Assembly (NCBI GenBank): GCA_052389895.1
Contig: JBQTHM010000008.1
Span: forward strand, 109,815-173,814
DNA from: CAVVXX01 sp052389895
GTDB taxonomy: Bacteria; Pseudomonadota; Alphaproteobacteria; Micropepsales; Micropepsaceae
Direction of reading: 5' to 3'
DNA length: 64,000 bases
Numbering within the stretch: the stretch's first letter is position 1; every line of letters starts with the position of its first letter. Below, one piece after another: positions 1 through 9,052 of this stretch. The translations under genes were made by a program, and so were the position numbers. Below the pieces are notes generated by a model. It was not told the DNA's origin, searched no databases, and saw only the letters and a list, made by a program, of their open reading frames with translations.

Positions 1-516
1 GTCAATGGGGGAATCGTTGTTGGTGCCGCCCCATTTGCTGGTCGAGCCCTTGTCGGCGGTGGCCGAGAACTGGCCCTTGGTGAGGCCGTACACGCCGTTG
101 TTCTCGGTGATGTAGACCATGTTCACCGCGCGGCGGAAGCAATGCACGAATTGGCCGAGACCGATCGAGGCGGAGTCGCCGTCGCCCGACACGCCCAGAT
201 AGATGAGGTCGCGATTGGCAAGGTTGGCGCCCGTGAGCACGCTCGGCATGCGGCCGTGCACGGCGTTGAAGCCGTGACTGTTGCCCAGCAGATAGTCGGG
301 CGTCTTGGACGAGCAGCCGATGCCCGAAAGCTTCGCCACACGGTGCGGTTCGATGTCGAGTTCGAAGCAGGCCTGGATGATGGCCGAGCTGATGGAATCG
401 TGTCCGCATCCTGCGCACAGCGTGGAGATGGAGCCTTCATAGTCGCGATGCGTGTAGCCCAGTCTGTTCGTCGGCAATCCGGGATGGCGCAGCTTCGGCT
501 TTGCAATATAGGTCAT
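1..516 (-). CDS. korB: 2-oxoacid:ferredoxin oxidoreductase beta subunit (KorB-like), 3' end cut by window
   Basis: This is the thiamine-pyrophosphate subunit of a 2-oxoacid oxidoreductase, which decarboxylates a 2-oxoacid to an acyl-CoA and passes electrons to an iron-sulfur carrier. The 172 visible codons start at the ATG at 516 and run off the left edge, so the C-terminal half is missing. Visible marks are the N-terminal CAGCGHDSI cysteine segment, IGCSSK, HGRMPSV and the TPP/metal motif GDGDSASIG, followed by ENNGVYGLTKGQ. These fit the KorB family, including the KGOR type. It lies downstream of the alpha subunit on the same strand, with a 181-bp gap that holds two palindromic repeats. The substrate (2-oxoglutarate or another 2-oxoacid) cannot be fixed from sequence. 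Confidence 0.9.
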   Translation of the reverse strand, partial: MTYIAKPKLRHPGLPTNRLGYTHRDYEGSISTLCAGCGHDSISSAIIQACFELDIEPHRVAKLSGIGCSSKTPDYLLGNSHGFNAVHGRMPSVLTGANLANRDLIYLGVSGDGDSASIGLGQFVHCFRRAVNMVYITENNGVYGLTKGQFSATADKGSTSKWGGTNNDSPID

Positions 517-560
517 GACGCGTGTACCACTGTGTTTGAGCGGACATTGCAGAGTGCTGC

Positions 561-680
561 CCCCTCAGTCCGCCTTTGCGCCAGCGCTTCGGCGGACAGC
601 TCCCCCCGAGGGGGAGCATGAAAGCAAACGCCATCCTCACCCCTTGGGGGAGGTGCCTCGCGCAGCGAGGCGGAGGGGGC
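561..680. repeat. two palindromic repeat units between korA and korB
   Basis: The gap between the alpha and beta subunit genes contains stacked inverted repeats. TCCGCC at 569-574 pairs with GGCGGA at 591-596. CTCCCC at 600-605 pairs with GGGGAG at 611-616. CCTCGC pairs with GCGAGG within 656-670. Related sequences lie after the acyl-CoA dehydrogenase gene (about 6869-6912) and in the 60.2-kb gap, where the TCCGCC/GGCGGA hairpin with a CTTCGGCGGA right arm recurs. I read them as dispersed REP-like elements. They could act as an attenuator or an RNA processing site inside the operon. No function is shown. Confidence 0.6.
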
Positions 681-697
681 TTTGGGCGGGCAGCCTT

Positions 698-2542
698 TCA
701 TTCCGCTGCTTCCTTCTTCGGCTTTTTCACGCTCATCCGCTCGGCGATGGCCTCGGCAATGAAGCGCGCCATGATCGGCGTGCCGTCGTAGTGCAGAATG
801 GAAATGAATTTCGCGGGGTCGATGGCGCATTCGTTGACCAAAAGCGTGCGCATTTGCGCGTCGCGGTTCTGCTCCACCACGAATACCTGGTCGTGGCCGT
901 TGATGAATTCGAGCACTTCCTCGGGGAAGGGAAAGGCGCGCAGCCGCAATGTGTTGAGATGCAGTCCCTTGGCCTCCAGCTCGGTCAGCGCTTCCGCCAT
1001 CGGCGCGGAGGTGGAGCCGAAATAGATCGTGCCATACCGCGTGGGCTGTTTCGCGTTGTGCCGCACGGGCTGCGGCACAAGCCGCTTGGCGGTATCGAAT
1101 TTGCGCAAGAGGCGTTGCATCACCTCGGTATAGGCGCCGCCTTCTTCCGTGTATTTGGCGAATTTGTCGTGCGATGACCCGCGCGTGAAGAACGTGCCCT
1201 TGGTCGGATGCGTGCCCGGAATGGTGCGATAGGGAATGGCGTCGCCGTCCACGTCCAGGTAACGCCCGAACACCTTGCCCGCTTCCAGGTCGTCTGCCGT
1301 CATCACCTTGCCGCGGTCGAATTTGCGGGCATCATCCCAGGCCAGCGGCTCGGACAGCCAGTCGTTCATTCCGATATCGAGGTCTTCCATCACGAAAATG
1401 GGCGTTTGCAGCCGCTCGGCCAAATCAAACGCCGCCGCCGCGAACTCGAACAGTTCCCTCGGGTTTTCTGGAAAGAGGAGCACCTGCTTGGTGTCGCCAT
1501 GGCTTGCGTAGGCGCAGAGCAGCAGATCCGATTGCTGCGTGCGCGTGGGCATTCCGGTGGATGGCCCTCCGCGCTGCACATCGAATACGACTGCGGGAAT
1601 TTCCGCGAAGTAGGCCAACCCGAAGAACTCCTGCATCAGCGAAATGCCCGGCCCTGACGTGCCGGTAAAGGCGCGCGCGCCGTTCCAGCTCGCGCCCAGC
1701 ACGATGCCGATGGCGGCGATCTCGTCCTCCGCCTGGATGATGGCGTATTTTGCCTTCCCGGTCTCCGCATCAGTGCGGTATTTCCGGCAATGCTTCTGGA
1801 AGGCCTCGGCCAGCGACGTCGAAGGCGTAATCGGATACCAGGCCGCGACCGTAGCGCCGCCATAGACGCAGCCAAGCCCCGCCGCATCGTTGCCGCTGAC
1901 GAAGATGCGGTTGCCCACGGCATTCGCCTTCTGGATTTTCAGTTGGCAAATGCCTTTGAGATTTTCGCGCGCGTACTCGAATCCCATGCGCAACGCGTTC
2001 AGGTTCGATTGCAGCAATTGCGGCTTCTTCCCGTACTGCTCTCCCACCCGCTTTTCGACAACAGCGGGTTCAATGCCGAGAATGGCGCTGAGCGCACCGA
2101 CATAGATGATGTTCTTGAACAGCTGCCTTTCGCGCGCGTCCGTGTAGGTGCGGTTGCAGATTTCGGTCAGCGGCATGCCAATGACATGCACATCGTCGCG
2201 GAATTTCGACGGCGGCAGCGGCTTGGTGGAATCGTGGAAGAGATATCCGCCGCTATCGATGCTGGCCACGTCCTTGTCCCAGGTCTGCGGGTTCATCTGC
2301 ACCATCAGGTCCACGCCGCCGCGGCGCCCCAGCCAGCCTTTGCCCGAGACGCGGACCTCGTACCACGTCGGCAGTCCCTGGATGTTCGACGGGAAGATAT
2401 TGCGCGATGCCACGGGCACGCCCATGCGCAAAATCGCGCGGGCAAACAACTCGTTGGCGCTCGCCGAACCCGAACCGTTCACGTTGGCGAACTTGACGAC
2501 GAAGTCGTTTACGGCGGTTATCGGCTTCATCGGACGTGACAT
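698..2542 (-). CDS. korA: 2-oxoacid:acceptor oxidoreductase alpha subunit (fused gamma-alpha, KorA-like)
   Basis: This 614-residue protein is the alpha partner of the beta subunit downstream. The N-terminal ~190 residues form the gamma domain (FANVNGSGSASANELFARA). The alpha pyrimidine-binding region follows, with YPITPSTSLAEAF, the conserved GTSGPGISLM turn and QRGGPSTGMPTRTQQSDLL. A gamma-alpha fusion of about 600 residues is typical of two-subunit KorAB enzymes. I chose the ATG at 2542 because the upstream extension of the open frame lies inside the preceding gene and is its shadow. The start overlaps the end of the flavoprotein gene by 16 bp, which suggests translational coupling. The C-terminus is lysine-rich (SVKKPKKEAAE). 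Confidence 0.92.
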   Translation of the reverse strand: MSRPMKPITAVNDFVVKFANVNGSGSASANELFARAILRMGVPVASRNIFPSNIQGLPTWYEVRVSGKGWLGRRGGVDLMVQMNPQTWDKDVASIDSGGYLFHDSTKPLPPSKFRDDVHVIGMPLTEICNRTYTDARERQLFKNIIYVGALSAILGIEPAVVEKRVGEQYGKKPQLLQSNLNALRMGFEYARENLKGICQLKIQKANAVGNRIFVSGNDAAGLGCVYGGATVAAWYPITPSTSLAEAFQKHCRKYRTDAETGKAKYAIIQAEDEIAAIGIVLGASWNGARAFTGTSGPGISLMQEFFGLAYFAEIPAVVFDVQRGGPSTGMPTRTQQSDLLLCAYASHGDTKQVLLFPENPRELFEFAAAAFDLAERLQTPIFVMEDLDIGMNDWLSEPLAWDDARKFDRGKVMTADDLEAGKVFGRYLDVDGDAIPYRTIPGTHPTKGTFFTRGSSHDKFAKYTEEGGAYTEVMQRLLRKFDTAKRLVPQPVRHNAKQPTRYGTIYFGSTSAPMAEALTELEAKGLHLNTLRLRAFPFPEEVLEFINGHDQVFVVEQNRDAQMRTLLVNECAIDPAKFISILHYDGTPIMARFIAEAIAERMSVKKPKKEAAE

Positions 2543-4368
2543 TGTCTGTCCGCCTGGGGCGGATCGAACAGGAATTTCTGCATGTCCCAGGCGCCCGTGG
2601 GGCAGCGTTCGGCGCATAGCCCGCAATGCAGGCAGAGGTCCTCGTCCTTCACCATCACGCGTCCCGTTTTCAGCCCGTCCGACACATAAAGGTCTTGCGT
2701 CGGGTTGGGCGCGGGCGCGGTCAGGCGCTGGCGCAAATCCTGCTCCTCGCCGTTCACCGTGAAGGTGATGCAGTCCATCGGGCAGATGTCCACGCAGGCG
2801 TCGCACTCGATGCATTTCGGGCCTTCGAATACGGTCTGCACGTCGCAATTGAGGCAACGCTGCGCTTCCAGGTAGCCCAGCTTGCGGTCGAAGCCGAGCT
2901 CCACTTCCATCCGCACGTCCTTTAATGTTTTTTCGGGCGGCGCATGGGGCACCTTGAAGCGCTTGTCGAGCGCGATGTCGTTGTCGTAGCTCCACTCGTG
3001 AATCCCCATCTTCTGGCTCATGAGATTCACGTGCGGCGGCGGACGCGCCATGATGTCCTTGCCGTTGCACAGAAGATCAATGGAGATCGCCGCCTCGTGC
3101 CCGTGCGCGACCGCCCAGATGATGTTCTTGGGTCCGAAGGCCGCATCGCCCCCGAAGAAAATTTTCGCGTGCGTACAGCCCATGGTGACCGGGTCCACCT
3201 TGGGCATGTCCCACCTGTCGAATTCGATGCCGATATCGCGCTCGATCCAGGGAAAGGCGTTTTCCTGGCCCACCGCCACCAGCGCATCGTCGCATTCGAA
3301 GAGCACGTCGGGCTCGCCCGTTGGTACCAGATTGCGCCGGCCCTTGGCGTCGCGCTCGGCTTTCACTTTTTGGAAAAGAACGCCGGTCAGCTTGCCGTTT
3401 TTGTGCACGAACTCCCTGGGCACAAGGTAGTTGTGAATGGGAATGCCCTCGTGCATGGCGTCTTCCTTTTCCCAGGGGGACGCCTTCATCTCCTCGAAAC
3501 CCGAACGCACGACCACGTGCACTTCCTCGCCGCCCAGGCGGCGCGAGGTGCGGCAGCAGTCCATGGCCGTATTGCCGCCGCCGATCACGATCACGCGCCG
3601 GCCGATTCGCGTCGTGTGGCCGAAGGAGACGCTGGAAAGCCAGTCGATACCGATATGGATATTGGCTGCCGCTTCCTTGCGCCCGGGAATGTCGAGTTCG
3701 CGTCCGCGCGGCGCGCCGCAGCCGACGAAAATCGAATCGAAATTTTCCGCCAGCAACTCCTTCAATGAATTGATGCGCTCGCCCATCCTCAATTCGGGCT
3801 GCAAATCTGTGATGTAGTGGATTTCCTCGTCCAGCACGGTTTCGGGAAGGCGGAATTTCGGAATCTGCGTGCGCATCATTCCGCCCGTGGTCTTGTCCGA
3901 ATCGTAAATAACGCAGGTGTAGCCAAGCGGGAGCAGATCGCGCGCCACCGTGAGCGACGCGGGCCCGCACCCGATCAGCGCAATACGCTTGCCGTTTTTT
4001 TTAGGCGCCGCTTTGGGCAGGCGATGGCGGATGTCGTCCTTGTTGTCCGCAGCAACGCGTTTCAGCCGGCAGATCGCGACCGGGTCCTTCTCCACGCGGC
4101 CGCGCCGGCAGGCGGGCTCGCAGGGCCTGTCGCAGGTGCGCCCGAGAATTCCCGGGAAGACATTCGACCACCAATTGACCATATAGGCGTCGGAGTAGCG
4201 CCCCGCCGCGATCAGCCGGATGTATTCCGGAACGGGGGTGTGTGCGGGGCACGCCCACTGGCAGTCCACGACCTTGTGGAAGTAGTCGGGATTCGAGATA
4301 TCCGTCGGGCGCATGCCGTTGCGACGGGCGGTCCGAAGAACCTGCCCCTCGGCTATGTCGCTACTCAT
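2527..4368 (-). CDS. FAD/iron-sulfur NAD(P)H oxidoreductase subunit (GltD-like with C-terminal ferredoxin domains)
   Basis: The 613-residue protein has a GltD-like architecture. An N-terminal cysteine cluster (CQWACPAHTPV, then CDRPCEPACRRG) comes first, then an FAD Rossmann motif (ALIGCGPASL) and an NAD(P)H Rossmann motif (VIVIGGGNTAMD). The C-terminal ~130 residues carry two 4Fe-4S ferredoxin motifs (CIECDACVDICPMDC and CLHCGLCAERCPTGA). It is the first gene of the set and overlaps the alpha subunit by 16 bp. Family knowledge: the 2-oxoglutarate:NADP+ oxidoreductase described in Azoarcus evansii (KorABC) has a third, flavin-containing subunit that links the enzyme to NADP. By architecture and position this looks like such a subunit. 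The physiological direction is not evident. Confidence 0.85.
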   Translation of the reverse strand: MSSDIAEGQVLRTARRNGMRPTDISNPDYFHKVVDCQWACPAHTPVPEYIRLIAAGRYSDAYMVNWWSNVFPGILGRTCDRPCEPACRRGRVEKDPVAICRLKRVAADNKDDIRHRLPKAAPKKNGKRIALIGCGPASLTVARDLLPLGYTCVIYDSDKTTGGMMRTQIPKFRLPETVLDEEIHYITDLQPELRMGERINSLKELLAENFDSIFVGCGAPRGRELDIPGRKEAAANIHIGIDWLSSVSFGHTTRIGRRVIVIGGGNTAMDCCRTSRRLGGEEVHVVVRSGFEEMKASPWEKEDAMHEGIPIHNYLVPREFVHKNGKLTGVLFQKVKAERDAKGRRNLVPTGEPDVLFECDDALVAVGQENAFPWIERDIGIEFDRWDMPKVDPVTMGCTHAKIFFGGDAAFGPKNIIWAVAHGHEAAISIDLLCNGKDIMARPPPHVNLMSQKMGIHEWSYDNDIALDKRFKVPHAPPEKTLKDVRMEVELGFDRKLGYLEAQRCLNCDVQTVFEGPKCIECDACVDICPMDCITFTVNGEEQDLRQRLTAPAPNPTQDLYVSDGLKTGRVMVKDEDLCLHCGLCAERCPTGAWDMQKFLFDPPQADRQCHVR

Positions 4369-4584
4369 TGTGATCGCCCGGTCTCCAAACTCTTGGCGCT
4401 TATCGGAAATGCGCCGCGCCGCCCCCTGTGCTCGTCATTGTATAGGGGATGCTGGCCGCTTTCGAAAACCTTATATGCCACAAAGCTGTAGAACGGCTTT
4501 CGCTCCGCCCGCAGCCGCGTGGCGCTCACGCGAAATTGCGAGTAAGGCATTGATCCCGCTTGGTTTTGTGCGCATGGTCCGCCC

Positions 4585-6864
4585 ATGACCGACGGCTACA
4601 TCGCCTGGCGGCGGCGCATTTCCAAGCCGCTTCTCGCCTATTTCCGCCGCGTGCTTCCGCCCATCTCCGACACCGAACGCGAAGCGCTCGAAGCGGGCAC
4701 CGTTTGGTGGGACGGAGAGCTTTTTTCCGGCAAGCCTGATTGGGCGAAGCTGCGCGGGTTTTCCGGGGCGAAACTCACTTCCGAAGAACAGGACTTCCTC
4801 GACGGGCCGGTGGAAGAGCTCTGCGCCATGCTCGACGAATGGAGGATTCGTCAGGACCACGATCTTCCGCCAGAAGCCTGGCGCTTCATGCGCGACAACG
4901 GCTTCATGGGAATGATCATCCCGAAGGGGTACGGCGGGCTCGAATTTTCTGCGCTCGCGCATTCCAGCGTGGTGATGAAAATTTCCACGCGCAGTCTGGC
5001 CGCGGCCGTAACCGTTATGGTGCCGAATTCGCTTGGCCCCGCCGAGCTGCTGCTGCGCTACGGCGCCGACGAACAGAAGCGGCATTACCTGCCGCGGCTG
5101 GCAAAGGGAGATGAGATTCCGTGCTTCGCGCTGACCGGCCCCGAAGCGGGCTCGGATGCCGCGTCGATTCCCGACACCGGCATCGTGTGTCTCGGTGAAT
5201 TCAACGGCAACCGCACGCTGGGCATGCGCCTTTCCTGGGACAAGCGCTACATCACGCTCGCGCCCGTGGCGACGCTGCTCGGCATTGCGTTTCGCTTGCG
5301 CGATCCCGATCACCTGATCGGCGGCAAGGAAGATATCGGCATTACGCTGGCGCTGATACCGGCCGAAACGCCAGGCGTGGAAATCGGCCGGCGCCACATT
5401 CCGGCAGGTCAGGGGTTCCTGAACGGACCCACAAGCGGCAAAGACGTGTTCGTCCCGCTCGATTTCATCATCGGCGGCAAGGCGCGGGCCGGCCAGGGCT
5501 GGCGCATGCTGATGGAAGCGCTGGCCGCGGGCCGCAGCATCTCGCTGCCCGCGCTCTCCACTGGCGCCTGCAAATTTGCGGCGCGCAACGCGGGCGCCTA
5601 TGCGGCTGTCCGCCGCCAGTTCGGCGTCGCCATCGGCAAATTCGAAGGGGTGGAAGCGCCCCTCGCGCGCATCGCCGCCAGCGCCTATGTGCTCGACGCC
5701 GCGCGGGTGCTCACCTGCGGCGCCATCGACGCGGGCCAGCAGCCCTCGGTGCTTTCCGCCATCCTCAAATACCATGCCACCGAGCGCATGCGCGCGGCCG
5801 TGAACGACGGCATGGATATCCTGGGCGGGCGCGGTATCATCGATGGCCCGCGCAACTTCATGTTCTCGGCCTACCAGAGCATTCCTGTCGCCATCACGGT
5901 CGAGGGCGCGAACATTCTCACCCGTTCGCTGATCATTTTCGGCCAGGGCGCCATCCGCTGCCATCCGCATCTACTCAAGGAAATGGAGGCGGCGCAGTTG
6001 CCGGACGAAGACCAGGCGCTCGAAGCGTTCGACAAGGCGCTATTCGCGCATATTCGCGGGATGTTTTCGAATATGCTGCGTGCCTTCATTCACAATCTCA
6101 CCGGCGGCGCCTTTTCCTCCGCGCCGAGTGTCGCCGACATCGGTTGGATTTACCGCCGCCTGCACGCGGCGGCCGTCACCTTCGCGGTGGTGACCGATTT
6201 CGTCATGGGCACGCTGGGCGGCACGCTCAAGCGGCGCGAGGCTCTCTCGGCGCGGCTGGGCGATGTGCTGAGCGAAATGTATTTGCTCAGCTGCACGCTC
6301 AAGCAGTTTGAGGACGACGGCGCGCCCGCGGAGGATTTGCCGCTGGTGCAATATGCGGCGCGCGACAGCCTCTGCCGCATTCAACGCCGGCTGGACTCCG
6401 TCCTTGTCAATATGCCCATGCGTCCGCTCGCCTGGCTGGCGCGGCTTATCGCGTTTCCTCTTGGCCGCCACCGCCGCCCGCCGAAGGACAAGCTTGTGCA
6501 CGCCTGCGCGAAAATCCTGCTTTCGCCGTCGGACGCGCGCGACCGCCTGACGGCCGGCATGTTCGTAAGCAACCGGCCCGACGATGCCACGGGCAGGCTT
6601 GAAGCTGCGCTGATCGCTGCCGTGGCCCGCGATCGCATCGAGGAGAAGGTGCGTAAGGCGCTGGGTTCGCGTGGCTTGCGCGATGGCGACGTCGCAAATT
6701 GGATTGAAGCCAAGGCGATCACGCAGGACGAAGCCGGCGCCCTTGCCGGTGCCCGCCGTCTCATCGCGGAAGCGATCGCGGTTGATTCATTCTCGCCCGA
6801 TGAAGTCGTCACTCCCCGATCGCAGGATCGCGAAATCGGTAAACCCGGTTCGGCCGCCGCGTGA
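4585..6864 (+). CDS. fadE: FadE-type acyl-CoA dehydrogenase
   Basis: This 759-residue protein oxidises acyl-CoA to trans-2-enoyl-CoA in the first step of beta-oxidation. Its length and layout match the large FadE class (about 800 residues in E. coli) rather than the ~400-residue enzymes. Visible marks are the N-terminal ACAD helices (PKGYGGLEFSALAHS), the substrate/flavin segment FALTGPEAGSDAAS, the C-terminal helical domain with RRQFGVAIGKFEGVE, and the FadE segment VEGANILTRSLIIFGQGAIRCHP around the catalytic glutamate. The long C-terminal extension after ~residue 480 is typical of FadE. The gene is divergent from the oxidoreductase set across a 216-bp gap in which I see no clear operator. 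Confidence 0.92.
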   Translation: MTDGYIAWRRRISKPLLAYFRRVLPPISDTEREALEAGTVWWDGELFSGKPDWAKLRGFSGAKLTSEEQDFLDGPVEELCAMLDEWRIRQDHDLPPEAWRFMRDNGFMGMIIPKGYGGLEFSALAHSSVVMKISTRSLAAAVTVMVPNSLGPAELLLRYGADEQKRHYLPRLAKGDEIPCFALTGPEAGSDAASIPDTGIVCLGEFNGNRTLGMRLSWDKRYITLAPVATLLGIAFRLRDPDHLIGGKEDIGITLALIPAETPGVEIGRRHIPAGQGFLNGPTSGKDVFVPLDFIIGGKARAGQGWRMLMEALAAGRSISLPALSTGACKFAARNAGAYAAVRRQFGVAIGKFEGVEAPLARIAASAYVLDAARVLTCGAIDAGQQPSVLSAILKYHATERMRAAVNDGMDILGGRGIIDGPRNFMFSAYQSIPVAITVEGANILTRSLIIFGQGAIRCHPHLLKEMEAAQLPDEDQALEAFDKALFAHIRGMFSNMLRAFIHNLTGGAFSSAPSVADIGWIYRRLHAAAVTFAVVTDFVMGTLGGTLKRREALSARLGDVLSEMYLLSCTLKQFEDDGAPAEDLPLVQYAARDSLCRIQRRLDSVLVNMPMRPLAWLARLIAFPLGRHRRPPKDKLVHACAKILLSPSDARDRLTAGMFVSNRPDDATGRLEAALIAAVARDRIEEKVRKALGSRGLRDGDVANWIEAKAITQDEAGALAGARRLIAEAIAVDSFSPDEVVTPRSQDREIGKPGSAAA

Positions 6865-6868
6865 TTTG

Positions 6869-6912
6869 TCCTCCCCCTTAGTGGGAGGTGGCGCGCAGCG
6901 CCGGAGGGGGCT
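6869..6912. repeat. palindromic repeat after fadE
   Basis: A short G/C-run palindrome sits between the convergent fadE and cyclodeaminase-like genes. It has CCCCCT and AGGGGG outer arms and an inner GGCGC/GCGCC hairpin. It shares GGGAGGTG, GCGCAGCG and GGAGGGGGCTT with the right half of the 561-680 element. It may double as a bidirectional transcription stop, although there is no U-run. Confidence 0.5.
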
Positions 6913-7907
6913 TACAGCACGCCGAGCGAAAGGCTCATTCCCGCTTTTTTCGTCAGTGCTCGTTCGTAGGCCGCGGCCGCCGCCGCAACGTCCTGCGCGG
7001 CGGTGCCCGTGGAATCGAAGATGATGATTTCCTCGGCGCTGGTGCGCCCCGGTTTTTTTCCGACGAAGATGTCGCCGAGCCCGGCATGAACGCCCTCAAG
7101 CGTGACCGCACCTGCGTTCAGCGCGTGGTGCAGGTCGCCCATGACCGCGCATTGCTCCAGCACGTCTACCACGATTTTGCCTTTCGCCATCAACGCGGGC
7201 GCGATCTCATTTTTTTCTGGGTTGTCCGCGCCCACGGCGGCTACGAAGACTCCTGTGCTTACATGCTCCGGTTCCAGGAACGGTGAGGTAGCAGTCGTGC
7301 AGGTGACGATCACATCGGCGCTTGCCGTCGCTTCACGCAGCTTCGAACACGCAAAACCCTTGATCGCAAATTTCTCCGTTGCCGCCGATGCAAATGCCAC
7401 AGCGTGGCCGTGATTGCGGTCCCACGCGCGCACTTCGCGCAGCGGAAGCACGCCCAAAAGCGCTTCGAGCTGGGCGGGCGCCTGCGCGCCGCAGCCGCAG
7501 ATGGCGAGCCGCGTGGAATCCGTGCGCGCGAGGTGTCTGGCCGCAAGCGCGGTCGCCGCCGCGGTGCGGCGCAAGGTGATCTCGATGGAATCCATGATGG
7601 CCAGCAGCGCGCCTGTTACTGCGTCGGCGAGAAGAATTGCGCCCTGGATCGTCGGAAGACCACGTTCTGGGTTACCGGGAAAATTCCCGTTCAGCTTGAT
7701 CGCGACGAAGCGCCGGTCGAGCAATGCGCCCTTCGCATGGAATGCGCCGCCTGCGCCCGGGATGTGCATGGGTGCAGGGTTCTCCGCGCGGCCATCGGCA
7801 AGGGCGCGGAATGCGTTTTCGGCTGCCGCGAGATAATCTTCCACGCGCATCAATGCTGCGATGTGGCGTCGGGTGAGAAGAAGTGTTTCGCTTGACCGTG
7901 CGGCCAT
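6912..7907 (-). CDS. ornithine cyclodeaminase / mu-crystallin family protein
   Basis: The 331-residue protein belongs to the ornithine cyclodeaminase/mu-crystallin/alanine dehydrogenase superfamily, whose members are NAD(P)-dependent imine reductases, cyclodeaminases or dehydrogenases. Visible marks are the Rossmann turn ICGCGAQAPAQLEAL at about residue 140 and the C-terminal IFDSTGTAAQD motif. AIKLNGNFPGNPERGLPTIQG corresponds to the substrate-side segment near residue 75. A catalytic aspartate-containing FDSTG motif suggests an active enzyme, but the substrate (ornithine, alanine, ketimine) cannot be assigned. The gene stands alone, with fadE converging on its 3' end. Confidence 0.85.
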   Translation of the reverse strand: MAARSSETLLLTRRHIAALMRVEDYLAAAENAFRALADGRAENPAPMHIPGAGGAFHAKGALLDRRFVAIKLNGNFPGNPERGLPTIQGAILLADAVTGALLAIMDSIEITLRRTAAATALAARHLARTDSTRLAICGCGAQAPAQLEALLGVLPLREVRAWDRNHGHAVAFASAATEKFAIKGFACSKLREATASADVIVTCTTATSPFLEPEHVSTGVFVAAVGADNPEKNEIAPALMAKGKIVVDVLEQCAVMGDLHHALNAGAVTLEGVHAGLGDIFVGKKPGRTSAEEIIIFDSTGTAAQDVAAAAAAYERALTKKAGMSLSLGVL

Positions 7908-8051
7908 GATGGTGCCTCCCCAAAACCAAGGGTTGGCAGAGCTTGGACGTTCGCACGTCTTGGGAAGCCGGGAGTCTGCGAAGTCCCGACCTTCAAATAG
8001 TATCGCTTATGTGTGCCTGCGTAAACGCGGCCAAGGCGCGGCGGCGCCTTT

Positions 8052-9005
8052 CTAGGCCGGCTTTTGTAAGCCAAGCGACCAGGCGAGCAACGACCCCGAC
8101 GGGTGCTTGAACAGCTCAGCTTCGCGCACTTCCGTGCCCGCCGCGCGAAGTGCCGCCCTCAGCGTTTCGACTCCCGCGGCATCGAGCGCGGAATCGAGCA
8201 GGGCCTTCTGGCGCATCGCCCAGGCGGCGATGTCCCGCTCTACAATCGCGAGGCGGCGCAACGCGTCCTCCGGAACGTAGATTTCCGGCGTGCGCGCGAG
8301 ATCCACGAGATACGAAACGACTTCCGCCGTGTTGGAGAGCAGCGGGTCGGGCGGCAGCCTGCGGGCCAGCGCCTGCACCGCGGCGCGAAAACGCTCGCGC
8401 TCGTTACCCGCGGTCATGCGCGGCGCCCGCCCCGCATAGCGCGCGAACAATTGCTCCCCCAGCCGGAACGGCATGTCGTCGGGAAAAATGCGCCGGTGCG
8501 CGGCCAGCCGCGCCGCCGTCTGGCGCGCGATGGCGCTTTCGGAATGGTGCAAAAGGAACAGCCCGCGCCCGCCGGGCTTGAGCACGCGCACTACCTCGCG
8601 CGCCGCGCTTTTGCGCTCGGCATATTCGATCCCGAACTGCGAGGTGACGCCGTCGAAATAGCCGTCGGCAAACGGCAGTGCTTTCAGATCCGTATTGCCG
8701 TGCAGGCGCACCGTGCCAATTTGTGTTGCGCCGAGGGCGCGCTCTACCGGCCCCAGATCGGCCAAATCCACGCCGTGAATCTCGAATGCGCGGCCAGCCC
8801 CGCCCGCGCAGGCGAGCGCCGCGCGTATAACCGAAGCGCCGCCCGTGGCGAGGTCGAGCAGCCGCGCCCCATCGGCAAAGGTCGAAAAGAAATCGCGCCA
8901 ATAGCCGGTTGCGTCGAAGCCACCCTGCTCGACGGCAAAGCTCTCGCTATGTCCGCTCGCCCAATAGCGCGTCCACACTTCGCCGAGATTTGTGCTGCCT
9001 GGCAT
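8052..9005 (-). CDS. class I SAM-dependent methyltransferase
   Basis: The protein has 317 residues. A Rossmann-type SAM-binding region opens with LLDLATGGASV (motif I) near residue 50. The acidic position follows in IHGVDLADL, then ALPFADGYFDGVTSQFGIEY (motif IV-like) and VLKPGGRGLFLLHH (motif VI). These are the hallmarks of the Methyltransf_11/25 group. The C-terminal ~130 residues are helical and unassigned. It lies 48 bp downstream of the Liv substrate-binding protein gene on the same strand, so it may be co-transcribed with it. The acceptor substrate is unknown. Confidence 0.82.
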   Translation of the reverse strand: MPGSTNLGEVWTRYWASGHSESFAVEQGGFDATGYWRDFFSTFADGARLLDLATGGASVIRAALACAGGAGRAFEIHGVDLADLGPVERALGATQIGTVRLHGNTDLKALPFADGYFDGVTSQFGIEYAERKSAAREVVRVLKPGGRGLFLLHHSESAIARQTAARLAAHRRIFPDDMPFRLGEQLFARYAGRAPRMTAGNERERFRAAVQALARRLPPDPLLSNTAEVVSYLVDLARTPEIYVPEDALRRLAIVERDIAAWAMRQKALLDSALDAAGVETLRAALRAAGTEVREAELFKHPSGSLLAWSLGLQKPA

Positions 9006-9052
9006 GTTCCTTCCGCCACCGGCGAGGTTAGAACATGCCGCGGCTGTGCGTG

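Noticed and set aside
4471..5970. 499-codon open frame on the minus strand
   Set aside because: It is antisense to the FadE gene in a GC-rich genome, has Arg/His-rich low-complexity content and no family resemblance.
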